16,255 nucleotides of DNA from CAYLNH01 sp964384625 (GCA_964384625.1 CAYLNH010000161.1:1-16255), one strand, 5' to 3'; shown: positions 1 through 8,700, counted from the stretch's first letter. Program-made: numbers and translations. The notes: generated by a model not told the origin, from the sequence alone.

Positions 1-127
1 GGCCGGCGCCCCGGCCAAAGCGGCGGGAAAACCGGGGAGGTGTGCGGACTTCATAGCGGTGACAGATCCGCAAGTACCGCAGGTTCCCAACCGCTTGAGA
101 GTCGGGACTCGAGGCAAAGAAGGGCAG
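1..127 (+). repeat. Copy A of a ~130-bp intergenic repeat, inverted relative to copy B at 3435-3565
   Basis: Positions about 44-126 match the reverse complement of about 3435-3518 with roughly 13 mismatches in 83 bases (about 84% identity by hand alignment). The shared core includes CAAGTACCGCAGGT, CTTGAGAGTC and AAGAAGGGCA. Weaker similarity continues to the left edge, where both copies carry a GC-rich hairpin followed by an A-run; the hairpin is degenerate here. The repeat may extend beyond the window. It lies about 95 bp upstream of the LacI gene start. Short reading frames through it are not believable genes. No transposase is attached, so it could be a dispersed intergenic repeat or the end of a mobile cassette. 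Confidence 0.75.
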
Positions 128-161
128 TCATCGAGGGCTTACGGAATCCGCCGACTTTCGC

Positions 162-189
162 TTGACAATTCCATCGTCGGAATTATTCT
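162..189 (+). promoter_or_regulatory. Sigma70-type promoter of the LacI/beta-helix operon
   Basis: A perfect TTGACA -35 hexamer at 162-167 is followed after 16 bp by TATTCT at 184-189 (four of six consensus positions). It lies 33 bp upstream of the LacI start codon at 222. The AT-rich stretch around it contrasts with the GC-rich surroundings. The two tandem palindromes at 167-206 overlap the spacer and the region just downstream of the -10 box, as expected for repressor sites. No start-site data are available. Confidence 0.6.
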
Positions 190-206
190 TATTCCATCGT
201 CGGAAT
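167..206 (+). promoter_or_regulatory. Two tandem palindromic operator-like sites over the promoter
   Basis: Site 1 (167-184) reads AATTCCATCGTCGGAATT: two 6-bp inverted arms around ATCGTC. Site 2 (191-206) repeats the same 16 bases, ATTCCATCGTCGGAAT. The centres are 23 bp apart, about two helical turns. Site 1 fills the -35/-10 spacer and site 2 lies just downstream of the -10 box, so binding would block RNA polymerase. The LacI-type protein encoded immediately downstream is the natural candidate for autoregulation, which is inference. The sites lack the exact central CG of many LacI operators. No further full copy was noticed elsewhere in the window. Confidence 0.6.
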
Positions 207-221
207 TTTGGAGCTGCCGGT

Positions 222-1247
222 ATGAGTACCGCCAAAGAAATCGCTGAAGCCTGCGGGGTCTCGCTGTCGACCGTCAACAAGATCCTGCGCTACCCCGAGG
301 CGCCCTTCCGTGAGTCCACCCGGGAAAACGTCATGGCCGCCGCCCGAAAACTGGGCTACCGCCCCAATGCCTCCGCCGTCGCCGTCCGCACCGGCCGGTT
401 CGACGCCGTCATGCTGCTGCAGGATGTGAAATCGTTCCGCTCCAAACAGAGCGTGGCGTTCTATAACGAGGTGGCGCAGCAACTCGAGCAGCGTGGTCAG
501 CACCTGGTGTTCTCACGCCTGGACGAGCAGCAACTGCAGTCCCCGGAAGCGCTGAAGGTCTTCCGGCAGACGATGGTCGATGGGATCATCCTCAACTATC
601 ACACGGTGATCCCCTCGATTCTGCGACAGCGTTTGGACGAATTGCAGTTACCGTGGATCGTGGTGAACCACCGGACGGATCGCGATTGCGTGTACCCGGA
701 TGAGGTCGGTGCTGGCCGGCAGGCAACCGAACATCTGGTATCGCTCGGGCACCAACGCATCGACTACCTCGACATCAACTACCGGGCCGACCGCGCCCAC
801 AAGCTGCACTTCAGCCGGTCCGACCGCCTGCAGGGCTATGAGCTGGCAATGCAGTCCGCGGGGCTGACGCCACGGGCAATCACGGCTGAGCAACGCCCGT
901 TCGACGAGCCGACCGACGGCATCGCGTTCTACCGCAAGCTGCTCTCGCGTGATGACCGCCCGACGGCGTACGTGTTGAACTACGGCTTGCGGGAGATCCT
1001 GCGCCTGGCGGTTCAGGAGCTTGAACTCTCGATCCCCGACGATCTGTCGCTGGTCGCTATCGATCCGCCGGAACTGCCCGTCGTTTTTGATGCCACACAC
1101 ACTGCTGTGCCATGGCATGAGGTCGGTCGGGAAGCCGTGGAACTCCTCCTTCGCCGAATTGAGGGAAAGGTGAAGCACACAAGGCCAAAGACGCTGCCAT
1201 GCCGTTTCGAATCTGGGGAAACCACCGGGCCGCCGCCCGCTAACTGA
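222..1247 (+). CDS. LacI/GalR-family transcriptional regulator
   Basis: A 341-residue DNA-binding repressor-type protein. Residues about 3-50 form the LacI helix-turn-helix (AKEIAEACGVSLSTVNKIL) followed by the hinge segment KLGYRPN. The rest is a periplasmic-binding-protein-like sensor domain with the typical LGHQRIDYLD and LSLVAIDPPELP segments. Length is normal for the family. The start at 222 is preferred over an in-frame ATG at 162: it has GGAG at 210-213 with an 8-nt spacer, and 162 lies inside the promoter's -35 box. Tandem palindromes in the promoter suggest autoregulation. The beta-helix gene begins 12 bp downstream, so they are probably co-transcribed. The sugar effector cannot be told from sequence; the context suggests a plant or algal polysaccharide product. 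Confidence 0.93.
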   Translation: MSTAKEIAEACGVSLSTVNKILRYPEAPFRESTRENVMAAARKLGYRPNASAVAVRTGRFDAVMLLQDVKSFRSKQSVAFYNEVAQQLEQRGQHLVFSRLDEQQLQSPEALKVFRQTMVDGIILNYHTVIPSILRQRLDELQLPWIVVNHRTDRDCVYPDEVGAGRQATEHLVSLGHQRIDYLDINYRADRAHKLHFSRSDRLQGYELAMQSAGLTPRAITAEQRPFDEPTDGIAFYRKLLSRDDRPTAYVLNYGLREILRLAVQELELSIPDDLSLVAIDPPELPVVFDATHTAVPWHEVGREAVELLLRRIEGKVKHTRPKTLPCRFESGETTGPPPAN

Positions 1248-1259
1248 CAAGGACCCCCC

Positions 1260-3245
1260 ATGAAAATCCATCACGTCGTTCTGTTCCTCATTGTTGCCGC
1301 CGGCGCTGCGATTCTTCACAGCTGTCGAACCACGCCGCCGGCAGATCCCGAGCCGGCGCCCCAGATGCCGCCGCCGCAGCCGCAAGCCACTGCTCCGAAA
1401 GAAACCAAACCGATGCAAACCAAGATGCCGGTGATCCCGCACTGGACCGAACGCAACGTCGTCTTCCCGGCGGATGCCGGCGTGATCAACGTCAAGGCCG
1501 CTCCCTACAACGCGAAAGGCGATGGTGTCACCGACGACACCGCGGCCATCCAAATGGCGCTGACGCAGTTCCCCAGCGGCAACAAGATCATCTACCTGCC
1601 GGCCGGCACCTACCTGATCAGCAACACGCTGAAGTGGGGCGGCACGAAGAACGCCAACAACCAGAAGCGTACCATCCTCCAGGGCCAGGGCGCGAAGCTG
1701 ACCACCCTGCGACTGAAGGACAACTGCCCGGGATTTACCAACGGCGGCCGGGTTGCCGGCAAATACAAGAAGCCCGACGGCAAAGCCATGATCTGGACCG
1801 GCAAAGCGCCGGCGCAGCGGTTCCGCAACGGCATTCGCGACATCACTCTCGACGTCGGCCAGGGCAACCCGGGAGCCATCGCCGCGCGTTTCATCGGCAA
1901 CAACCAGGCCTGCATCCGCAACGTGGTTTTCCGCTCGACGGACAAGGGCCGCATCGGCCTGGACCTCGGCTACTCCGACGAACAGGGCCCGGTGCTGGTG
2001 AAAAACGTCCGCGTCGAAGGCTTTGACATCGGCATCTATGCCTGGGGCGCCGTCGACAGCATCACCATGTACAACATCGAAGTGAAGGGCCAACGAGAAC
2101 TGGGGATGCTCAGCGACCATCAGGTTGTCAGCATCGAGAACTTCCGCAGCCGCAACGATGGGACCGCCATCAACAACCTCCACGGCGACGGCGTCATCAC
2201 TCTCATTGGTGCTGACCTGCAGACCTCGGGCACGGCTGTACAAGCGCCGGCGATCCTCAACAAGGGCGGACTCTATGTTCGCAACTTGACAACGAAGGGG
2301 TACGCCAAGGCCATTCGCAACCTGGCCGGCACCAAGCGCGACGCGCCCGGGCCAACCGTCAAGGAATTCACCAGTCACAAACCAATCACTCAGTTCAACG
2401 ACAAACCGACCGCTCTGCATCTCGAGATCAAGCCGACGCCGGACGTGCCGGAGGACCCCCTGGACCAATGGATCAGCCCGCTGCAGTTCGGCGGCAATCC
2501 GCGAGACAAGGGAGACGATACCGCGGCAATTCAGAAAGCCATTGACGCCGGCAAGACCACGGTCTACCTGCCCAACGGCGTCTGGCGGATCAGCGGCGAA
2601 TTGTTCGTGCGCGGCAAGGTGCGGCGGATCATCGGCTGCGAAGCGATGCTCAAAGGCAACGCAGTTGTCCGCCTTGTCGACGGCACCGCGCCGGTAGTCA
2701 AGATCGAGCGCATCGAAGTGAACTACACGAGCACAAAGTTCAGCCACGAGTCCAAACGGACACTCGTGCTGTCCAGCTGCCGGCTGTGGCGCAAGGTATG
2801 CTACGAAGGCACCGGCGGCGGCGATCTGTTTGTCGAAGACGTCTGCGGCGACCCCTGGATCTTCAACAATCAGAAAGCCTGGCTGCGACAGGTAAATCCG
2901 GAGAGCTCGCACCACAACAAGATGGAGATGAAGAACTCGACCGTCTGGATGCTGGGATTGAAGACGGAAGGCGACCGACCGGCTCTGGTGGCGGAGAACA
3001 GCGCCGTCGAAATCTGCGGCGCCTTCATCTACGCCAACACGCGCACGGAAAAACATCCCTTGTTCATCGTCAGGGACACCGACTTTTCCGTGACCATGGG
3101 CGAGTCCTCATTCCGCAGCAAACCGCACCGGAAACTGGTGGTCGAGACCCGCGGCGCCACGACTAAGACGCAGGGGCGCGACGGCGTTCCCAACCGCGGC
3201 GCCGGCCGCATGTTCCCGCTGTACGTCGGTCGCGGCCGTCCGTAG
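1260..3245 (+). CDS. Exported pectate-lyase-3-like right-handed beta-helix protein, probable lipoprotein
   Basis: A 661-residue protein. An N-terminal hydrophobic segment (residues 6-19) ends in LHSC, a plausible though imperfect lipobox with Cys22. A Pro/Ala/Gln-rich linker (about 25-58) follows. Two starts of pectate-lyase-3-type beta-helix are visible: NAKGDGVTDDTAAIQ near residue 92 with YLPAGTYLIS, and RDKGDDTAAIQ near residue 419 with VYLPNGVWRISG. This family includes polysaccharide lyases, hydrolases and phage tailspike-like proteins; I cannot identify catalytic residues or a substrate. The start has AAGGA at 1249-1253 with a 6-nt spacer and follows the LacI stop by 12 bp. It probably acts at the cell surface, controlled by the adjacent regulator. 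Confidence 0.85.
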   Translation: MKIHHVVLFLIVAAGAAILHSCRTTPPADPEPAPQMPPPQPQATAPKETKPMQTKMPVIPHWTERNVVFPADAGVINVKAAPYNAKGDGVTDDTAAIQMALTQFPSGNKIIYLPAGTYLISNTLKWGGTKNANNQKRTILQGQGAKLTTLRLKDNCPGFTNGGRVAGKYKKPDGKAMIWTGKAPAQRFRNGIRDITLDVGQGNPGAIAARFIGNNQACIRNVVFRSTDKGRIGLDLGYSDEQGPVLVKNVRVEGFDIGIYAWGAVDSITMYNIEVKGQRELGMLSDHQVVSIENFRSRNDGTAINNLHGDGVITLIGADLQTSGTAVQAPAILNKGGLYVRNLTTKGYAKAIRNLAGTKRDAPGPTVKEFTSHKPITQFNDKPTALHLEIKPTPDVPEDPLDQWISPLQFGGNPRDKGDDTAAIQKAIDAGKTTVYLPNGVWRISGELFVRGKVRRIIGCEAMLKGNAVVRLVDGTAPVVKIERIEVNYTSTKFSHESKRTLVLSSCRLWRKVCYEGTGGGDLFVEDVCGDPWIFNNQKAWLRQVNPESSHHNKMEMKNSTVWMLGLKTEGDRPALVAENSAVEICGAFIYANTRTEKHPLFIVRDTDFSVTMGESSFRSKPHRKLVVETRGATTKTQGRDGVPNRGAGRMFPLYVGRGRP

Positions 3246-3434
3246 TCTCAACATATCGCCGCCGGCGAAACGCCTCCCGGGTTGGAAGCAGTTCAGCCAT
3301 GGACACCGCGAAACTGGTTTTCGATGCCGTACTCGTTGCCGCCATCAAGCGGCTCTGGAAGAACGCGACTGCCGGATGCTGCCCAATCCGGCGACGCCCA
3401 GAATTCCTTAATCAGGCCGTACGCCCTCGTTTAG
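3246..3434. other. Intergenic stretch after the beta-helix gene, no gene recognised
   Basis: A small inverted repeat TCGCC-GCC-GGCGA lies at 3256-3268 just after the stop codon at 3243-3245, but no T-run follows, so it is not a convincing intrinsic terminator. A reading frame starting at ATG 3299 runs rightward into repeat copy B. It has no good ribosome binding site and resembles no family I know, so it is not called as a gene. Confidence 0.5.
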
Positions 3435-3565
3435 TGCCCTTCTTCGCCTCCAGTCCTGACTCTCAAGGGGTCGGGGACCTGCGGTACTTGAGGACCTGTC
3501 GCCGGGACGAAGTCCGTACCGCACCTCTGCTGTTTTTCCGCCGCTCCGGTCGGAGCGGCGAAAAA
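3435..3565 (-). repeat. Copy B of the ~130-bp intergenic repeat (inverted relative to copy A)
   Basis: The reverse complement matches positions 1-127 (core about 84% identical over 83 bases). In this copy the GC-rich end forms a perfect hairpin: CGCCGCTCC (3539-3547) pairs with GGAGCGGCG (3552-3560) around GGTC. TTTTT lies before it and AAAAA after it, so the helix can be extended by A-T pairs. The U-run is on the wrong side for an intrinsic terminator on either strand. Copies A and B flank the LacI and beta-helix genes in inverted orientation, enclosing 3.3 kb. Confidence 0.75.
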
Positions 3566-4119
3566 GCGGCAACTGGAGGCGGCTGCCTGGTGCAGGTGAC
3601 CGATCCTTAAACCCCGCACCGTAAAGGTACGAGATCTCGATGCCGAATGCAGAGGGCAGCAGACGATGGTTTACATCGGGACCAAGGGGCGCATGTCACT
3701 TCCGCAGGTGTTTTCCTGCCGACAATTGGCTCGATCATACGACCCCAGGCGGTATATCCGCCTGATGAACACGTTCATTCGTGGCTGCAAGCCCTCACCC
3801 CTCACCCTGCTTCTCAGGCGCTGGGAAGCAGGCTTCCCGGCGCCCGAAAAGCGGGATCGTGAGGCCGTCTCCTTCCCTGATGAACGCATTCACCGGGCCG
3901 ACGAGCGACCCGGGGTCCAGCGAGTCGCGAACCGGCAACAGACATCGCATACGCCCACAAGCCCGCCGGTGGCTGGACTGGCGAACGTTCCGGCGCTATG
4001 GTGCGGCTCCTGCCACAACACGAAGGGATGACCTGCAGAACTGACATGCGCCCGGGACCGGGCTTGACTTGGCGACGCCTCCCCTTCCAGTACTCCGACC
4101 AAAACCAGGAGACGAGTTG
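3566..4119. other. 554-bp gene-poor stretch with palindromes and a short direct repeat
   Basis: Overlapping short frames exist in all directions, but none has a credible start or a recognisable family. Visible structure: CAGGCGG-TATAT-CCGCCTG at 3746-3764, directly abutting ATGAAC-AC-GTTCAT at 3765-3778; a long near-perfect hairpin at 3817-3844 (GGCGCTGGGAAGC pairing with GCTTCCCGGCGCC, one G-T pair); and a direct repeat, CCTGATGAACACGTTCA at 3761-3777 and CCTGATGAACGCATTCA at 3876-3892. GCCCGG-GA-CCGGGC at 4050-4063 abuts a -35-like TTGACT (4064-4069), with no clear -10 box. It could be a regulatory region, the remains of a gene, or a repeat-derived segment. Confidence 0.5.
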
Positions 4120-5643
4120 ATGTGCAACCAGAAGATCGCTGCCGGCCCCTTCCAGGCGAACTGGGAGTCCCTGCAGCAGTACCGGTGTCCAGCGTGGTTT
4201 CAGGATGCGAAGCTCGGCATCTTCCTGCACTGGGGCATCTGCACCATACCCGCATTTAACGGGCACTACGGCCGGCACATGTATTTTCAACACAAACCGG
4301 ACAACCTGGACGGCTCCGGCTGGGTTGACGGGTCGGACCGGGTCTACCGGTACCACGTTCAAACTTTCGGACATCCGACGGAGTTCGGCTACAAAGACTT
4401 CATCCCCTTGTGGCAGGCAGAGAACTTCGATGCCGACGAATTGACCCGGCTGTTCAGACGTGTCGGGGCGAAATACATTGTGCCGCTGGCCGTCCACCAC
4501 GACAATTTCGATAACTGGGACTCGCAACACCACCGCTGGAATTCAGTACAGATGGGGCCGCGGCGCGACATCATTGGCGAATGGCAGTCAGCGTGTGCGA
4601 AGCACGATATGCGGTTCGGCTTTTCGACGCACCTGAACGGCGGCCACGAAGCCCGATTCTTTCAGGGCGCCTGCGATACGACCGGCCCGCTGGCCGGCGT
4701 CCCCTACGACACTGAGGATCCGGATTATCAGGACCTCTACATCCGCCGCACGCCGGACCGCCGGCAGTTGCTGCCCGGTTTCGGGGAGTCCTATTTCAAC
4801 CGGCACAAGGACCTCCTTGACCGTTATACGCCGGATATCTGGTATGTCGACGGGCCGTTGGCTTATGGCGAATACGGCCTGCAGCTCGGAGCGCATTACT
4901 ACAATCTGAATCGGGCAAAGCACGGCGGCGATCTGCAGGGCGTGCTCAATCTTAAACACTCCTTTCCTCCGGGCGCCGCCACGAAGGACCTCGAATGCTG
5001 TCTCGCCCCGGAGATCAGCCCAGACCCCTGGCAGGGATGCACCACCATGAACCCCGGCTGGTTCTACACCCGCCCCGGCGCGAACGCCACAAAATCGGCG
5101 GAAGCCGGCGACAGCGACAACCTCGGCTGCGAATCAGAAGACCCTTTACGACATACCGCGCACAGCCTCATCCATATGTTCCTCGATATGATCAGCAAGA
5201 ACGGCTGCATGTTGTTGAATGTCGGTCAATATGCCGACGGCAGTCTGTCGCCGGTCTATGTCCGGGAACTGGAAAAACTCGGTGCCTGGCTGTCGGTCAA
5301 CGCCGAAGCGGTCTACGGCTCGCGCCCCTGGGTCGTGTTCGGCGAGGGCCCCGCCGAATTCAGCGGCGGTCTCGGGTCGGAGCCGCGGCACCCCTGGGCC
5401 GGCCCCAATGTCCGATTCACCGCGCAGGGCGAGACACTCTACGCTTTCCTCTATGAATGGCCCGACGACCGCAACTGCCAGATTCACTCGCTGCAACCCG
5501 ATGCCTTTGCCGTCGGCCGAGTGGAACTTCTGGCCACCGGAGAACCGCTGGCGTTCTCGCAGTCCGCCGGGGGCCTTGCAGTCACCATGCCCCCCAGATG
5601 CACCACCGAGTTTGCCCACTGCCTGCGGCTCTCGCCGGCCTGA
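4120..5643 (+). CDS. Alpha-L-fucosidase, GH29 family, predicted cytoplasmic
   Basis: A 507-residue enzyme expected to release L-fucose from glycans with retention. GH29 hallmarks: AKLGIFLHWG with H37, the VHHDNFDNWDS segment with H126-H127 in the substrate-binding region, and DIWYVDG, where Asp244 is the predicted nucleophile. ECCLAPEISPDPWQG and MNPGWFY match the usual late barrel segments, and MISKNGCMLLNVG closes the catalytic domain. A beta-sandwich follows from about residue 410. The acid/base residue is poorly conserved in GH29 and I do not assign it. The start at 4120 has AGGAG at 4107-4111 with an 8-nt spacer; an upstream in-frame TTG at 4069 lacks this. No signal peptide is visible, so it probably works on imported oligosaccharides, yet no transporter is nearby. 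It converges on the GH operon. Confidence 0.93.
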   Translation: MCNQKIAAGPFQANWESLQQYRCPAWFQDAKLGIFLHWGICTIPAFNGHYGRHMYFQHKPDNLDGSGWVDGSDRVYRYHVQTFGHPTEFGYKDFIPLWQAENFDADELTRLFRRVGAKYIVPLAVHHDNFDNWDSQHHRWNSVQMGPRRDIIGEWQSACAKHDMRFGFSTHLNGGHEARFFQGACDTTGPLAGVPYDTEDPDYQDLYIRRTPDRRQLLPGFGESYFNRHKDLLDRYTPDIWYVDGPLAYGEYGLQLGAHYYNLNRAKHGGDLQGVLNLKHSFPPGAATKDLECCLAPEISPDPWQGCTTMNPGWFYTRPGANATKSAEAGDSDNLGCESEDPLRHTAHSLIHMFLDMISKNGCMLLNVGQYADGSLSPVYVRELEKLGAWLSVNAEAVYGSRPWVVFGEGPAEFSGGLGSEPRHPWAGPNVRFTAQGETLYAFLYEWPDDRNCQIHSLQPDAFAVGRVELLATGEPLAFSQSAGGLAVTMPPRCTTEFAHCLRLSPA

Positions 5644-5669
5644 CGCCGCGCACCGCCGGGCGGCGGGGG

Positions 5670-5710
5670 CACAGCAGTACTACGGCTGCCGAAACAATGA
5701 CTCTGCTGTG
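5670..5710. terminator. Possible stem-loop between convergent genes
   Basis: CACAGCAG (5670-5677) and CTGCTGTG (5703-5710) form an 8-bp inverted repeat with a 25-nt loop, in the 95-bp gap between the fucosidase stop (5643) and the stop of the oppositely transcribed GH gene (5739). A smaller GC-rich repeat lies at about 5652-5664. No T-run follows on either strand, so it is only a candidate transcription end for the two converging genes. Confidence 0.3.
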
Positions 5711-5738
5711 TACTTCCGGGCGCGGGCAGTTCCGCCAC

Positions 5739-8700
5739 TCAGCGCTCGGATCGGCTGCGCCCGCTGGGACGCACTGCTTCGTGACGCGGCTTGACTTTGA
5801 TTGCCAGGTCCACCCGATGACTGATGATCGGCACGTCCTTGTTCGCGTCGGTCACCGTGATGGTCCTCGTCTTGATGACCTTGCCGGCGAAAGTATCCCA
5901 GTATTCCACCCGATACTCGCCGTTCTCGAAGCGCCACGGCAGGGACAGTTTGCCCTTGCCGGATTCGCGGAAGTTCGGATCGTTCGCGTTCTTCGCGATG
6001 GTGGAGCTCCGATGCCGGTTAATGGCGCTGTTGTAGATATAGGCGAACAACTCGGTATCGGCATACAGCATCAACCCGCCCCGGCTCGGAGAACGCCGCC
6101 GGCCGCCGCGCCGCCCGCGGCGATCGTCGTCATTATCGTCATTACCACCGGCCTCGTCGGCGTCGAATTCGAGCTCGGCTTTGGCCGAGCGGTAGTCCTT
6201 GCCGCGGCGGTCTTCGCCCTTGTGGAAGGCGGCCAGCGCTTTGAAATGGCTGTACAGATCGTAGGTATCGATCAGATTCCACCACCAGTAACCGCTGATG
6301 CCGGACACGGAGGTCATGTAGTTGGCCCACAGTCCGGTGTGCAGCTCGGCGATCAGATGCGTCTCGATGTTCTTCTGGGGGTGCCCGCCCCACTCTCCGA
6401 TCAGCAGCGGGCGGTCGTCATACTGACTGAAGAACCGGCCGTACTCGTAGATGACGTCTGCCACGCCGTTGGACTCGCGGAACCGATGCCGCTGCCAGAT
6501 TGACGAGAAATAGGTATAGGCGTTGTTCTGCACGACCTGCAGCGGATCGCGATACCACATTTCATTGCCGTTACCGGGATTGGAAAAATGCGTTGTCACC
6601 AGGTGTGGATGGGCGTCGGTCGTCTGAATGTACTTGCCGGTGTCCGTCAGCCAGTCGCGCATCTTGTCGACATGCCGGTTGCTGCGATACGGGTACGGCG
6701 TCTCCTGATTCTTGGCGGCCTGTTTTTCAGAGACCCAGCCGAGCCCGCGGAAATAGGCTTCGACCCACTCGCTCTCGGTGATGATCCCCCACAGCACAAT
6801 CTGCGGCGAGTAGCCCCAGCGCGCCATGGTATAGCGCAGGCGGCGACGATGCAGTTCCAGCGCCCGGGGGCTGCTGAAGAAGTCGGACGCATACCGCAGA
6901 AAGCCGCCGGGATGCTGCCGGTTCAGCGGATTATGGATCCAGTCCGGATCAATCGAGGTGCTGAGCTGACCGTGGTTGAAGGTCTCGAGATTCACGTAAA
7001 TGCCGTGGGTCGCGGCCAGTTCCAGCAGGCGATCGAGTCGAGCGGCGTTCTTCTGGTTGTAATAGCCCAGACCGTGGTAACCAGTGTAGTCCTGGTTCCA
7101 TTCGAGGCCGGTCCACCAGGGGCACATCCAGATGCGCGTGTAGTTCTCGCCGTTGGCCGCCATCTTCTTGAACCAGCGTTCAAAGGCGTAGGTCCCCCGG
7201 CGATCCGCCCAGTCCGCGTTGTCGATGGTCTTCACCCGATAGATCCCGGGCCGGCGATCACTGGGAGAGCGGATGTTGTGGCCGATGGGGAAGAATGAAC
7301 TGCCGTCGCTGAATTCAAACATCCGCCGGTCCCGTTTCGCAATGCGGACGAAGCCCTTCGCGTTCGACGGCGTGCAGGTGAAGGTGCCGCCGGCTTTCGC
7401 CAGGTCTCTGCCGGCTTTGGCGCGGACCACCCACTTATAGGTCCCCGGCGTCCACGGCGTAAACCGGATCCGCCACGTCGGGGTGCCGTTGCGCCTGACG
7501 CGTTCGCGGCCGTTGACGAGTTTGACGGCCCACGGCTCATGATAGTAGCCGGGATGCTGCATGACGTTGCCGGCTGGATCGGACAAGGTAATGCTGACAT
7601 CGATCTCATCGGGGTCGTACGGGTTTCGAAACCGCCGATTCAGTTGGAACGCCAATTCGAACCGGCTGTAGCGCAGCACCTTCGGGACATTCCCCTTGAG
7701 ACCGGTAATCTTGAGGTCGCCCTGTTGGGCCGTTTCGATCACGTACGGCCAGAGCAGGCGGCAGTTCCGGATCTTGAGCATGACTTCGTTGGGCTGATCA
7801 CAGAAAAAGCGCAACGCCACTTCGCGGATGTTCAGGAGGTCCCACGGCTGCAGGGTGCGCTTCGGATCAGTCAGGCAGGTCCAGGCGGCGGCGTCCAGCG
7901 GGAAATAGACCCGGTTCCAGTCGTCCGGACGCAGCCAGGACAACCGCGTCTGGAATACCGTGTCCGGATCTGTCCGGAGTACACACATGACTTTGACTTC
8001 GTTGCCGGCGGCTTCAGACACGTGGATGTCGGTGGCGAACACCCGGGCCCCGGCCCAATGCTGTACGCGACGGCGGGCAACGACGGCGGTGGATCCGGGA
8101 TAGCGGCCCTCGAGGACAATCTCGCCGTCTTCCTCGTTGCGCGAGATGAAACTGAAGCGCGACAGCCGCCGGTCGGTCGTCCAGTCTTTATACAACCCGA
8201 GCGACAGCGCTTTCGACCGCTTCGGCAGGCCCTGGTTATCGCAGAGAATCTGCATGCCCGGGAACTCCTTGGTCAACTCCGCCGCCAGCCGGCGGACCCA
8301 GCCGACGGGCGTATCGTACGGTCGGTTCAACAGCACCAGGAGCCCGGACACCTGCGGCAGCGAGCCGTACCGCGCCCAGAGGTAACGCGCGCGTTTGCGC
8401 AGCACGGCCCGCGCGCCGGCATCGGCAAAGACGTCGCGCGGCCGGACCAGCGTGCCGCCATGTTGTTTCTGCAGCGGGTTGTCCTTCCAGTTGTACGTCC
8501 CGCGATCGTCCAGTTCGTCCTCGCTGAACAGCAGAATCGGGTGCGTCTCCTGCAAATTCGACCGGCGGATCTCCTGCTCCAGCGTCCAGGCCAGTTGCTG
8601 CTCAAACTCACCCAGGCCGGTGTAGTGCCCCCACTTCGCCGTCCAATCCAGTTGTTCATGCCAATAGCCGTCAATCGTCCGCGATGACGCCGGGAATACC

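Noticed and set aside
162..221. Upstream in-frame ATG at 162 as the LacI start
   Set aside because: It falls within the -35 box. The extra 20 residues precede the normal beginning of the LacI helix-turn-helix, and the ATG at 222 has a good Shine-Dalgarno site.
648..3056. Long open frame of 802 codons on the minus strand, antisense to LacI and the beta-helix gene
   Set aside because: It lies opposite two well-supported genes with family motifs and ribosome sites. Its translation is rich in A, V, D, R and H without any motif, typical of an antisense shadow in high-GC DNA.
3533..3567. Strong hairpin with T5 and A5 flanks as an intrinsic terminator
   Set aside because: The T-run precedes the hairpin and the A-run follows it on both strands, so there is no U-tract after the stem in either direction.
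3299..3610. 103-codon plus-strand frame after the beta-helix gene
   Set aside because: Its second half is simply repeat copy B read through. It has no clear ribosome site and no family resemblance.
3666..4031. 121-codon plus-strand frame in the gene-poor stretch
   Set aside because: Three overlapping frames of similar size exist here, none has a credible start, and palindromes and direct repeats explain the sequence better.
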